Part shown: piece after piece, positions 45,266-56,504 of the stretch
How positions within the stretch are numbered: the first letter of the stretch is position 1
Layout of the letters: each line of letters starts with the position of its first letter
NCBI GenBank assembly: GCA_036346355.1
Contig: CM070577.1
Span: 84,280,509 to 84,344,508, forward strand
Origin: Rhipidocladum racemiflorum
Lineage: Eukaryota; Streptophyta; Magnoliopsida; Poales; Poaceae
Direction: 5' to 3'
Length of the DNA: 64,000 bases
Translations under genes and position numbers: made by a program
Notes under the pieces: generated by a model
What the model was told of the DNA's origin: nothing
Databases searched by the model: none
The model's input: only the letters and a program-made list of their open reading frames with translations

Positions 45266-47510
45266 GAAAGAAAAGGTATATTTTTTATCCCTCAAATCTT
45301 GCCTTGGTTTAATTTCAGTTAAGTGCAATACCAATTAAAACAATCAAGTGCAATGCCAATTAAAACACGTCCTCTAGCTCTCAAAATCGTTTAGAACATG
45401 CCCCCCCCACTAGCAAAAGATGGTTTTGACTGAGTTGACCCACGTGGCACGCCACCTCGTCATCCGACATCTTCACTTGATGCCACATGTCAACCACTTT
45501 GCATCCATGTCAACAATCTCTTTTCTCTCTTTACTCATCTTTCTCTCCCTTGTCTCTTTTCTCTCATCTCTCCCCATCGATGGACCACCGCTGCCCCTCA
45601 TTCCCACCAGCTCAGCGCCTTCCTAACGTTGTTGCCGCCACTTCCATCCATCTAACAACCCCATCGCACACTCCTCAACTCACACCATTGTTCGAGTCCT
45701 CGTTGTTGCCGTGCACGTCGTCTTCCTGAGCTCTTGTCGACGCTCCACCCCAACGCTCTACCGTCTCAATGAGATTCTAGCAATTCTTTTCGCGTCATTA
45801 TGTGTTCTCTATCATATTGAGTATCCACCCTCAACCAATTTGTAGTTCCTCGCGACACATCACTAGAATTTCATCATCTTCCCGTCATAATTAAAGCCGC
45901 AACCATTGTCAAATTCGTCACCCTCAGGGAGCTATGTCGTAATTCTTTCCACCTGTAGAGTCGCCGTCATCCTCTCTACCTAATCGCTTCCTTGGTTGGG
46001 CCAATTCCCCACTATGGAGCGTCGCCACTGTTGCTACCTTTTTCCCAACACTGGTGTCGCCACTGGCCACCTTTGGTTGTGTTGCTGCTTGTCCTGATGA
46101 ACTCCCCTCGACATCGTTTTCCAAGAATGTCGATTTTCACATCGTTTTCCAAGAATGTCGATGGAGCGTCGTCGTCATCCCCAAGCCTGGTGGACTGCTA
46201 TTGCCGCCTACAACCATCACGGGTAATCCTTCGAAATTCGTCACCATCTTAGCCACACTCTTGAAATTGGTCACACCCTTGATTTCCCTTCTTCCTTGCG
46301 ATCTCAGTAGTGTCTTCGTCGTGCCAGGAGCACTAAAACTATCATTGCTGCTCATGTGCCGTCAGCCTCGTCTCTGACACCAACACCCTATCGCTTCTCC
46401 TCTTGCTAGGCCGCCTGTGTCATGAGGTGCGGTGAGAAGTCGAGTCCCACCTTCTTCTTTCGTCACCTCCACCATAGACCGCTGCCATCGTCCTCCTTGC
46501 TACCATGGTCGTCGTGGTGGCTAACCTTCTCAGTGCGCCTCTCCCTCACTATCAACCATGAAAATGGGATTCCAGTGCTCGGGAACACGCCATGTGTGTG
46601 CTATCGTCGCCTCTCACCACTGGAACACGCCGTCATGCCCCCCCTGCCCTACCGCCCCATGTTGCTCAGTCTCGGTCACCCTTGTCCACCACTGTGTCAA
46701 CCACCGCGTCCCCTGAGTTTGGAAGTGATCACTTTTCTAGCCCCCATTATCTTGTTTTTTTCCCCCCAAATCTAGCCCCTCCGGAGCAAAATTACAAATT
46801 TAGCCCCTTTCCCTGCCGCAAAAGGCGCAGCAAGCAACACTTGTCGCATGCCATGCCTGTGGAGCGTGGGAGCGACACTGTCGCATCTGGGGAGCGCAAC
46901 AGTTGGCGAGGAGCGTGAGAGCAGCGCCGAGGCGAGTGCAGGAGTGGTGGCCTGCCGCGCACGACGAGTGCGGGAGCGGCGCCTGCTATGTTCAGGCGAG
47001 CGTGGGAGGCAGCATGTCGCGGCCGGGCGAGCGCGAGAGGCGGTCTACCGTGGCCAGCGAGCGCAGGAGGCACATTCCGCGGTAAGGAGGGGCTAGATTT
47101 GCAAAAATGTGCGTGCGGAGGCTAGATTTGCCAAAAATGAAGGCTAAGGGGCTAGATAAACAATCACTTCCTGAGTTTGCCACCCTTGGGAACAAACCTT
47201 TCTCCGTTGTTGTCGCCGTTTTGCCGCCACCGCACCGTCGCAATCTCTCTCTCCCTCTGCCTCTAACCTCTGTCTCGTCTAGTGGAGGAAGAGGCATAGT
47301 ACCAAGCCGTGCATTGGAGAGAATAGGGAGTGAGGGGAGAGAGATGTAGTGTGCTATGTGGGTCAACATTGGTCAAAACCGTTGTTTTCCGGTTGGAATG
47401 ACCAAAATTAAACAAGTTTGAAAATAAGAGACTTGCTCTTAACGGTATTGCACTTGAGGGACGAAAATTAAACCACAACCAGGGTTAAAGGGATCAAAAA
47501 TATGTTTTTC
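45266..47510. mobile_element. Larger Mutator-like element of the same terminal family
   Basis: About 2.2 kb. The flanks CTTTTTTTG (45257-45265) and GTTTTTTTG (47511-47519) fit a 9-bp duplication, but are low-complexity. Both ends share TTTTATCCC/TTTGATCCC, GGTTTAATTTC, AAGTGCAATACC and GACCCAC words with each other and with the 498-bp element. The interior (about 45580-46700 and 47180-47300) is moderately GC-rich and contains no transposase that I recognise. It might hold captured host sequence, as Pack-MULEs do, but I cannot identify a source. A different element is nested at 46722-47170. Confidence 0.65.
46722..47170. mobile_element. Nested Mutator-like MITE (CTAGCCCC family)
   Basis: 449 bp with perfect 9-bp CTGAGTTTG duplications (46713-46721 and 47171-47179). 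The ends are GAAGTGATCACTTTTCTAG and, on the other strand, GAAGTGATTGTTTATCTAG, followed on both sides by repeated CTAGCCCCT words. The centre (46850-47080) is a degenerate GAGCG-rich repeat. It is younger than the element that contains it. Confidence 0.88.
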
Positions 47511-47519
47511 GTTTTTTTG

Positions 47520-48340
47520 TTGTTGTATCTACTGTCTTTTATCATGGTTCGAGTGAGTGCACGACTTGTCTCAATTTTGCATTTCTACCCTACACAACAA
47601 CAGTCGATAGCACAACACAGCATAACACATTGCCACTGGAGAAGACGAGGTGACAACGCTGCCGTGGTCTTCGACACACATCGCCGGAGTGTCCGGTGAC
47701 GAGCGGTTCGAGTTTGGTGGTGGCCCTCGTGACTGTCCTGGTACGCCCCAGCTCAGCCTCTCCAATGAGACTTGTAAAAGTAAAACTTTGTGTTTCTTGA
47801 TTCTTGATTCCTGAACCCTTCTTTTACTTGCTGACCAAAATTCCTGTCGATAAAAGGTGAATCTTGGTTATTGTAAAAGTTGGATTGTTCTTCTGGTTAT
47901 CGACTTGTGTTGGTCTTGTGGTTAAAGACTTAGAATGATGTTTGCTTTATGCTTAAAGAAATCACTAATCATACAAGATCTGTGATTCCTGCATTTTCGT
48001 TGCTGTAGTCATGTGCTTATCCAACTCTCTTCGTGGTAGGTTTGTCGGTGACATTTGTGGTCTTCTTTAGTCCATGGTTGAGTTGTTTATTTCTGAAATT
48101 TGTTGAACATCCTTGTCTAGCCGAAAGAAATCTCGGTTCTTTCGTCGCTAAGAACTGAAACAATAAACTATACCTGTAGTAATAAGAACCCAAAAGAAAC
48201 AGGGCATGTGACCTTGTGCTTATTCTGCTGACGTTCTGTTATTCTTCTGTTCTGTCACCATTTGTGGTACGACGCATTCCACGTCATGCTAACCACAGTT
48301 CTTGCTTGTGTTGGTAATGCCTCTAGATTGGTGGTTGCAC
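47520..48340. other. Sequence between the Mutator-like element and the first coding exon
   Basis: Intron or untranslated leader of the Agenet-domain gene. A splice-acceptor-like CTCTAG ends at 48325. An in-frame TAA lies shortly upstream of the coding start. A frame near 47500-47700 is unrecognised. Confidence 0.35.
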
Positions 48341-51300
48341 ATGGATCTGATTCTTCCATTTAAAACTGGAGATTTCGCAGAGGCAAGGTCTTTCATGGAA
48401 GGTTACAAAGGGGCATGGTTTCGCTGCAAGGTGGGGCAGCTAATTTATTTTAGTATTTGTATCAGTTAGCATAATTATGTTTGGTTTGAATTTAGTAATT
48501 TAGGAATCAAATTAATTATATGGTTGCTCAATTTGCACAACTGTATGTACTAGACAAGTTTGGTTTAATCTTGTGTGCTCGAATACATATTATAAATAGG
48601 CATGATGAATGTGTTTCTTCTCAATATCTCATGCTACTACTTTTTGTAAATGACATAATCTCATTGTTTGACCATGCATCTCATGGATCACTAATAAAAC
48701 ACTATTTCCTTTTAGCCATGTTCAAGAGTAGGGTATGGGGCTTTATTAAAAGTTTAAAACACGTATCATTGTTTCTTTTTCAGGTAAATGATATGCGTGT
48801 CGCAAAATCGGGGCACCTTGAGTACTACTTGGAGTATATTGACTATCCAGGTGAAGGTAAGCAAATCTTTATGCTAGCTCTCTTTTGTTAGGCAATTGCT
48901 TTTGTATTTATTCAAGCTCTAATGATTTGAAGAGAAATTGCAAAGGAACCGCATGCGCTAAATCATGTTGGCAACTCATTCTGTAACTCTTAGCTTTGAG
49001 GATATTGCACTGCAAGCACCTATTTTCTTTTATCATTTTGGTAGGCAGCATTTGTACTTCCAACAGTGGAATTTATCACCCTTGTATTTACCTATTTTTA
49101 TGTACTAGCAAGTATTATACCATGTAGGTATGGTATAATTCTCGTTGGACTTTGATCAATCCAGAAATGTGCCTACGTGTTAAGCTTGGATGGTTAGCTT
49201 TTTCTGCCTGGTGCCTCCAACCAAGCAGCAAATCATACAATATAAATAAGCAGCAGGCGTGTTTAACAAATCATGCAATACTGCCCCGAACAGTTAATGG
49301 ACCATGAATGATGTCTAGACAATGATGTTTTACTTTTAATGGGATGAATCATGCAGTGCTTGAAAACCATGTGGTCTTGTCTGTTCATATCTCACCAAAA
49401 TTGGATCGTGTTGAACACAGCATAATTGATAAGGTTGTTTGTGAACATGAAAGTTGCAAAGCCTGTATTCTAATCTACAAAGCTAGTGTAAACATGAAAA
49501 TGAAGGAAGGTGTTTTGCATTTGATATAACTGACAATTCCTCAATATTTTTTCAATTGTGGAACACATATTCTTCATAGCCACTGTTAATGGTTTATGAA
49601 CGTTTACGATCTCCACACTCCAGCAGTACCAACATTTGATAAGTACCTGGTGAAGCATGTGGTAGAATAACTCCAGAAAAAATAGTTTTAGATGGAGCTA
49701 GCATGTCTTCTTTTTCTTTTCTTTTTTTGGTAGTGATCGTTCATTTGTTCCTTTTATTTTTGGGTGGGCTGAGGTCAGGTTGTGGGTGTTGTGAGAAGGT
49801 AAGTTCTGGGAGATTTTGGGATTATTCATTGATAGAGGAATCACATACATATATAGACATACATGCATTCTAGCTATGGTAATCTATCTCTAAATATAGC
49901 AATGGTATCCTAATTATGGTACAGCCGGATGTGCATGCATGCGCTGGCCAAGGATGGCAGGAGAGGATATGCGCATGCATGATTGGATGTCTGTCCAAAT
50001 ATGGACAGACCATATATGGTAGTCTAACATCCCCCCGCAATCTCAGCCGGGAGCTGCATGGACGGTGAGATTGGTCCTGAATTCCTGGAAGATAAGACGG
50101 AAGGCCTTTGGTGAAGATGTCAGCATATTGATGTGATGTAGGCACATGTAGAACGCGAACTTCGCCAAGGGCAACGCGCTCACGGACGAAGTGAAGGTCG
50201 ATCTCCACATGCTTGGTGCGTTGGTGCTGGACCGGATTGGTGGAGAGTTGGTGGAGAGGTAGACAGAGCTGACGTTGTCGCAGTAAACGATGGTAGCTCG
50301 GCGAAGAGGTTGGTGTAGTTCGTGGAGAAGTTGGCGGAGCCAACAAGCTTCGGCGACGCCATGAGCCACCCCTCGATATTCGGCCTCGGCACTAGAGCGA
50401 GACACAGTGTGTTGTCGCCTAGAGGACCAAGAAACGAGGTTGTGACCAAGAAAGGCACAATATCCAGAAGTAGACCGCCGAGTATCAGGACACCCGGCCC
50501 AGTCCGCATCGGTGTAGATGGTGAGATCATGAGGACCGCCGCGAGTGAGCTGAACGCCATAGTGAAGAGTGCCCTTGAGGTAGCGAAGGATCCGCTTGAT
50601 CAATTGAAAGTGGTGATCGCGCGGGTCGTGCATGTAAAGACATGCTTGTTGGACTGCATGAGAAATGTCCGGCCTGGTGAAAGTCAGGTACTGCAGTGCA
50701 CCGGCCAAACTCCTGTAGAGAGTTGGGTCAGGGACGGGTTGTCCTCCATCAGCCGAGAGCTTGGTGCGGGCTTCAATGGGAGTGGCGCAGGGATGACAAT
50801 CTGTCATGCCGGCGCGCTGCAAGATCTCTTGCGCATACTTAGCCTGGGACAGAAAGAGGCCAGCCGGATGCTGAGAGACTGCAATGCCCAAGAAGAAGTG
50901 GAGGGCACCGAGATCACTCATGGCGAACTCATGCTTGAGGATGTCGATGAAGTGCCGAAGAAGAGCCGGTGTAGAGGCGGTGAGGATGATGTCGTCGACG
51001 TACAGGAGTAGGTAGACGATGTCGGTGCCGGAGCGGTAGATGAACAGCGATGAGTCGGTTTTGGAGTTGATGAAGCCGGCGGACGTGACGAAGGCGTGAA
51101 AGCGGCTGTACCAAGCCCGAGGGGCTTGTTTGAGGCCGTATAGTGACTTGTTGAGGCGGCAAACATGATGAGGCCGGTCGGGGTCGACGAAACCAGATGG
51201 TTGTTGAGCATAAACCGTCTCGTTGAGAGTGCCGTTGAGGAAGGCGTTCTTGACATCGAGCTGGTGAATAGGCCATGCATTGTTGACGGCGATGGAGAGC

Positions 51301-54275
51301 ACGGTCCGAATGGTAGCGGGTTTGACCACCGGACTGAAAGTCTCGTCGTAGTCGATGCTGGGCTGTTGGGAGAAGCCACGGAGGACCCAACGAGCTTTGT
51401 AACGGGCGAGGGAGCCGTCGGAGTTGAATTTGTGCTTGAAAATCACAAAATATAGCAATGATAGAGGAATCACATACATATATAGACATACATGCATTCT
51501 AGCTATGGTAATCTATCTCTAAATATAGCAATGATATCCTAATTATGGTACAGCCGGATGTGCATGCATGCGCTGGCCAAGGATGGCAGGAGAGGATATG
51601 CGCATGCATGATTGGATGTCTGTCCAAATATGGACAGACCATATATGGTAGTCTAACAGGTGTCATCAGTGATTTATCTTAACCAATTGGAGATGGCATG
51701 CTACATGGACCAGTACTAGCATGGTTTATTATACTCTTTTTCTTTTCTTCCTTCCATAGTGGTAAAACTCATATGGCTGCATACTGTTTGAGTTGCAAGG
51801 ATTTGTATCAAGATTTCTTGCACAAATTCTTGTCTGGGAGAGGGGGCAGTACCAGTAGGCATCTGTAACCTTGTACAGACATAGGACAAATTCTTGCAAG
51901 AGGCTTAACAATATTTCAAGATTCATTTTACCCTTGTACTGTTGACACGACACCAGCAAAGCTTGGAACATCGGAATCCCATCATGACTACGAACATTGC
52001 TTTTATATACACCTCATGTTGTTACTCACCATACTCTTCCTTTGCAGAGAAAGAATGGACTAGAGTATTTCAAAAGAATCCAGCATGTCGCAAACAGAAA
52101 TCAAGTGCGAGTAGGCAAATCATGTTACGTCCTCCCTTTCCTCAGTGGTTTCGGGGGGATCAAGTTCCTGGGCACTTTCCAAACAGTGATGTGATAGCAA
52201 GGGTTTGTGATACCTGGAAAGTAGGTGATCTGATTGATTGGTTGTGTAAAGGTTGTTACTGGACTGGGAAAATTACTAGTTTACTCAGTGAAGATGAGGT
52301 TGAGGTAAATATTTAATAATTTGCCTGTTAGTAAAAATTAGCTGCTGCCCCTCATGAATTTGCTTGTCGTTTACATGTGCTGTTAAAAAAAATATGATTT
52401 ACCTTCTGCTAGTCCAACTACTTAGTGTCTATTATTAGACAATGAATGTAAGAGAAGACAAATAATCCAGTCACTTTTGAATTCCGAAGGTTGCAAACAA
52501 TCATCTTTTTTTGCAGCAGTACCTCTTGAAAGTCAATGGTTATACTTAATCTATACTCCCAATGTACTCAGGGAGTGCCAATTTCTGTTAAAAAAAAAGG
52601 TCATCTTCGAAGTGCTGCTCTTTTTGCAGTAATACCTTATGGTGTGTGCATGCTGCATTAGCCTGCAAATAGGACAACGTATCATTTTGCTACATTGGAC
52701 CATTATGTTATGTGGAGTTGCTCTGTGGATGCGTTCATAAGTTGATTTGCGTGTTATATCTGTGGTCCAATGGTGTTGCGGGCTGGTGATGCACAGTTAA
52801 CTTTCTTGATGAAGAAGGTGGGAACAGCCTTGAAACATCTACGTAACATACAAAGATGAGATTGCATCCTATAAGAAGGGCAAAATTCAGCGGCTTCCTG
52901 AACCTCCAAGCTTTAGGCAACAGTTAAAATATGAAGTGAACACGATGGCTAGAGTAAATAATTGTTAATATCACGCTTTGAAATCCACATTTTTTGCAGA
53001 GAGGTTTGTTTGGTCTATTAATACTGGAATTATCAATTGTGAATTTATCATTTGATCATCATGTTTTCATGCTTATATTAGTTTTATGGCCAAGATTATA
53101 ACCAACAGTACGTGAAACAATGTATTCACATCTTTACTTGACCTTTGTCTACAGGTAGAGCTGTTGGAACCTCCCATAGGTGAAGGTGGGTGTTATCGTG
53201 CTGATTGTAAGGACCTGAGGCCTGCTCTTGATTGGTTCCTGGAAAAAGGTTGGACTGTACCTCTTTCACAGGTAACTGCCTTTGTTAATTAATATTGTAG
53301 TTTAGGGGCAAACTATACCGAGTTGAATGGATTCTTACAAGTGAACACAGTTTTCAACCGAATTTGTTGTCAATATATTTATCCATCTAATAATGTATTT
53401 ATTTTATGGTGTCAGGCAAATGGAAAATGCTGGTATGCTGTTCGTCTGATTCATCATAAATCTGGTACTGCTGATCTTTTCTGAATATTGTTTGTCGCCA
53501 TGCACATTAGAAAACTGTGGCCATCTTAAACCTCATGTTGACCTGGTGGTTTGCAATCCTTAACATAATTCTAGAGAGCCAAAAACATAAAAGGGAAAGT
53601 AAAAATAAGAAGTAAAACTATAACATTAATTTTTCTCTAAGACAACAAGGAAGGACCCTATCATGATTAGGTTGTTTATGTCCTTGACACTTTGAGGAAA
53701 CACATAAATTTTCAAGAAAGCTGAGTTACAGATTCTAAAAGAAAAAGAAAAGGAGTTACTGTTTCTGTTAGACAGTTAATCTTGGTTTTTAAGTTAAAAA
53801 GCAATAGGTGAACATGTTGTATGACACTTTTTCTCCTCTTCAAGCGGGCTGCTCTGATATTTTGATTAATAAAATAAAAAGCAACCATGTTGTTTGCCGA
53901 TAATTGGTGATAATGGAACTCCTAGCTCTAGTTGCTATGTTGCCTTAGCAAGCTGGGACACAGTTAAGTAATTCAATTAAGAAATAAAGGACTTTTGAAG
54001 GGTGTTAGTCCCTGCAAATTATTTGTATCATGTGGTTCTAGCAGAGGTACCAACTTCGCCATTATAGTATTATGTCTTAAATGTTTGTTAACTTCATGAA
54101 ATTCTGGATTGCAGGTACAGAAAAGAGCAGCACAGATGAAGAGACGGCATCCGATGACGATAGAGAGGAAGTACAGACATCCTTGAAACGAGCATTTAAT
54201 ATATCCCAGGAAGCTCCGGCCTACTCAAACCTAAAACGTTCATCAGACAAACAGCATATCTCGTCACGTCCATGA
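48341..54275 (+). CDS. Agenet-domain (Tudor-like) protein, six coding exons
   Basis: Exons: 48341-48430, 48784-48856, 52048-52304, 53155-53271, 53416-53464 and 54115-54275. All have GT/AG borders and compatible phases, giving 248 residues. The first Agenet domain (about 5-60) has FKTGDFAEAR, GAWFRCK and LEYIDYP. The second (about 112-175) has WKVGDLIDWL, GCYWTGKI and later CKDLRPALDW. An acidic Ser/Asp/Glu tail and basic C-terminus follow. Plant Agenet domains are Tudor relatives that bind modified histone tails or link chromatin and RNA; this protein's role is unknown but probably nuclear. An in-frame ATG at 48317 could add eight residues. I prefer 48341 because an acceptor-like CTCTAG lies between them and MDLILPF fits the family. 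Intron 2 holds an antisense copia element. Confidence 0.85.
49790..51658 (-). mobile_element. Internally deleted copia element in intron 2, antisense
   Basis: Perfect GGTGT duplications (49785-49789 and 51659-51663). The 3' LTR is 49790-50029 (240 bp, TGTGAGAAGG to TCTAACA). The 5' LTR is cut to 200 bp (51459-51658): its inner 40 bp are missing, along with the primer-binding site, gag, protease, integrase and the start of reverse transcriptase. A purine tract GCGGGGGGA adjoins the 3' LTR on the minus strand. It is opposite to the host gene. The LTRs are nearly identical in their shared 200 bp, with one difference seen, suggesting a recent insertion. Confidence 0.9.
50043..51448 (-). pseudogene. 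Copia reverse transcriptase and RNase H, N-terminally deleted
   Basis: The open frame starts at the deletion junction and enters reverse transcriptase at FKHKFNSDGS. It carries LYGLKQAPRAWY, the catalytic YVDD and HFFLGI, then RNase H with YTDADWAGCP, TSGYCAFLG and SSAEAEYR. A frameshift near 50230 moves the last segment (HVEIDLHF, ADIFTKGLP) into another frame. Lacking gag, protease and integrase, it is not functional on its own. Confidence 0.88.
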
Positions 54276-54984
54276 AGAAATTCAGGCCCAGCTCAACATC
54301 CAAATCATCGACCCTAGGCGGCTATAGCCGGTAATCAATTAGGTACCCACGGTTCCAGCAAGCGACATACGTCTCCGACAGATCTTGTTTTGGTGCAGTC
54401 TCCTGGTACTGTCAAGGATGACATGGCAGAGCTGGACGGACTCAAAATATAGAATCATAGTACCCCAATATCCCTTGCAATCTGCTGGGACAACCCACTC
54501 AAAACAGTCTAAAGTCTTCCTGTAAATTTTGACAGTCCTAGCAAAATTCGCCACACTGCCGGATCGCAATTTGACCTACGGCCTGATAGTATTAGGGATG
54601 ACTCGTTGATCGGTTGATGCCCTCACAAAAAATGGTTGCAATGTGCAGCAAATAGGAATTAGCTGAGCAGGTTGTGATACAGTGAGCGAGCGTTTATGAA
54701 ATCCTGGTCTTGTGGCCGTTATTGCTGTCTTGCGATGTTTCATGTAGTTCTGAACTTCCGATTTCTGAGTCTTCTGAAATCATCTATAAACTGAGCCCTC
54801 CTGGACGATGAGAAAAACCTCTGCTTTTTGAATTTCCAGATAAAGGATGTGATCAACAGATAAAATATGAACATAAGCAAAGCAAACTACACAAGTTGAG
54901 CCTTCAAGTCTAGATGCCAATGACATTAGCACGTGTGGCATTAACAAAATGGCGTCCCAGATGCTATCATGCCACATCTCGTTA
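54276..54984. other. 3' untranslated region and flank of the Agenet-domain gene
   Basis: Non-coding. The transcript end is not marked by a clear signal. A minus-strand frame at 54339-54569 has no support. Confidence 0.4.
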
Positions 54985-56499
54985 CCCTTCGAAATTTGAA
55001 ATTATCTCGTTACCCTTCGAAATTTGAAATTTTAATGAAATCTCATTATTTTGGACAAAATTCAGATGAAATCTGGAATTTTTTTTAACCGAGATCTCGC
55101 CAAGATAGACCGAAATCTCGATAAATTTTAACTGAGTGAAAAATGGTCAAAACAATGTTAAAAATTTTTGAATTTTTTTTTGATGGTCCTAACACATTAA
55201 TATCCCTCTAAAAATTTTAGAAGATCAATCAATTTCAACTGAATGGAAAATAGAGCAAACCATGTTATAAAATTTTTGTGGATGGTATTGACACATCCAT
55301 AATATTCCCATAAAATTTTTATATGGAGAAATTTTTAAAAATTCGGACAGTGCTACTAAAGGTTGATTGGCAAATTTCAACCGAATGAAAAATGATTCAA
55401 ACCACTTTAGAAATTTTTGTGGATGGTCCTAATGCATCGCCAATATTTTCATAAAATTTTCAGATGATGATCAAGCTTGAGGAAGTTTCAAAAATTGTGA
55501 TGGTGCTGCTATCTTGATGCATCAATTATATTTATTCTGTTTTTGAATTTTTAAATGTAACAAATGAAGTTCAAATATTTTGAAAAATTTTATGTATGAT
55601 CCTAGATTGCTAATTATGGTACCATAAATTGTTCAGAGCATGATCAAAACTTGTATAATTTTATAAAAATTTGACAGTGTTTCTGTTATTTTTATAAAAC
55701 ATCTCAAAAATGCGGGAGCAGCAAGCTTGTACACCAGAGCAGGCCCTCACCTCATCAGAGCGGCAGCGAGATGTTTCTTCAGATGGGTCGCACCTTCACC
55801 CTTCATAACATGGATACAGTAGTTGCATTTAGACCCCTACCCAACGAGCAACCCATGCTCCCAGGCAGTACCCACACGATATGCCATCACCAGAATCTAC
55901 AACATAACAAGGTGTTGTTAGTGCCTAAGGTGTGGGTTGGTAGTTGGTCTCAGGCATGGGTTTCAAATCCTAGACTATAGTTGTACAAAATGAACAAGTT
56001 GCCTTGTGAAATGGTGCTGTAAAGGTACTAAAATTTCAGAGAAACTGCTAGTTGCTACAACCAACATAAAGATTAGCAAGCTAATTATTCATAAGCATTT
56101 AATACTCTGTGTGCATCAAACAAAAGAGCAACCTTTGCTATCAGAGACAACATGAACACAACACACAAGGCACCTTCAGAGACAACATGAACACAACACA
56201 CAAGGCACGCTAGTTTACTCATAACCATCCATGTTATCAGGAGTTCAGACCTCACTAAATCTAGCTAACAACAGATATTATAGTCATACACATACCCGAG
56301 ATTTCGACTCCTAGGGACGAGATCTCATCCTCTGAGACCGAGTGTGGCGCATGGTTCACCGGGCACAGCTGGATGTTGGCCGTCGTCGAGGCACAAGAAT
56401 GTCTAGAGTGATAAGAATGTGAATGAGTGAGCTCTTGAGCCCATGAGGAAATGAGGAAAGATGCTATTGTTCCTTGGTCAGGAGATGAGGCCCAATCTA
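54985..56499. repeat. AT-rich repeat region with GAAATTTC-type words
   Basis: It begins with a tandem copy of ATCTCGTTACCCTTCGAAA (54977 and 55009). It continues with GAAATCTCG-like words in both orientations and long AT runs. The same style returns at 61804-62202, beyond the 5.3-kb LTR-bounded insertion, so both may be halves of one older element. A 34-bp direct repeat with GAGACAACATGAACACAACA lies at about 56143-56207. No gene. Confidence 0.4.
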
Positions 56500-56504
56500 C
56501 AAAG

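Noticed and set aside
46992..47369. Open frames inside the nested Mutator-like MITE and next to it
   Set aside because: They cross element borders and follow the degenerate GAGCG repeat; no family match.
49830..50029. A 200-bp left LTR for the intronic copia element
   Set aside because: The flanks TTCAT and GGTGT do not match. Extending the LTR to 49790 gives GGTGT on both sides.
52800..52962. Protein-like stretch in intron 3 of the Agenet-domain gene (Lys/Gln/Pro-rich)
   Set aside because: No splice sites fit the gene's phases and a stop interrupts it. It may be an old fragment, but I cannot support an exon.
55950..55980. Pol III B-box-like words (GTTTCAAATCC here and GTTCAAATCCC at 61896) suggesting SINEs
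   Set aside because: No convincing A-box at the right distance, no tail and no target duplication. Not enough to call a SINE or tRNA.
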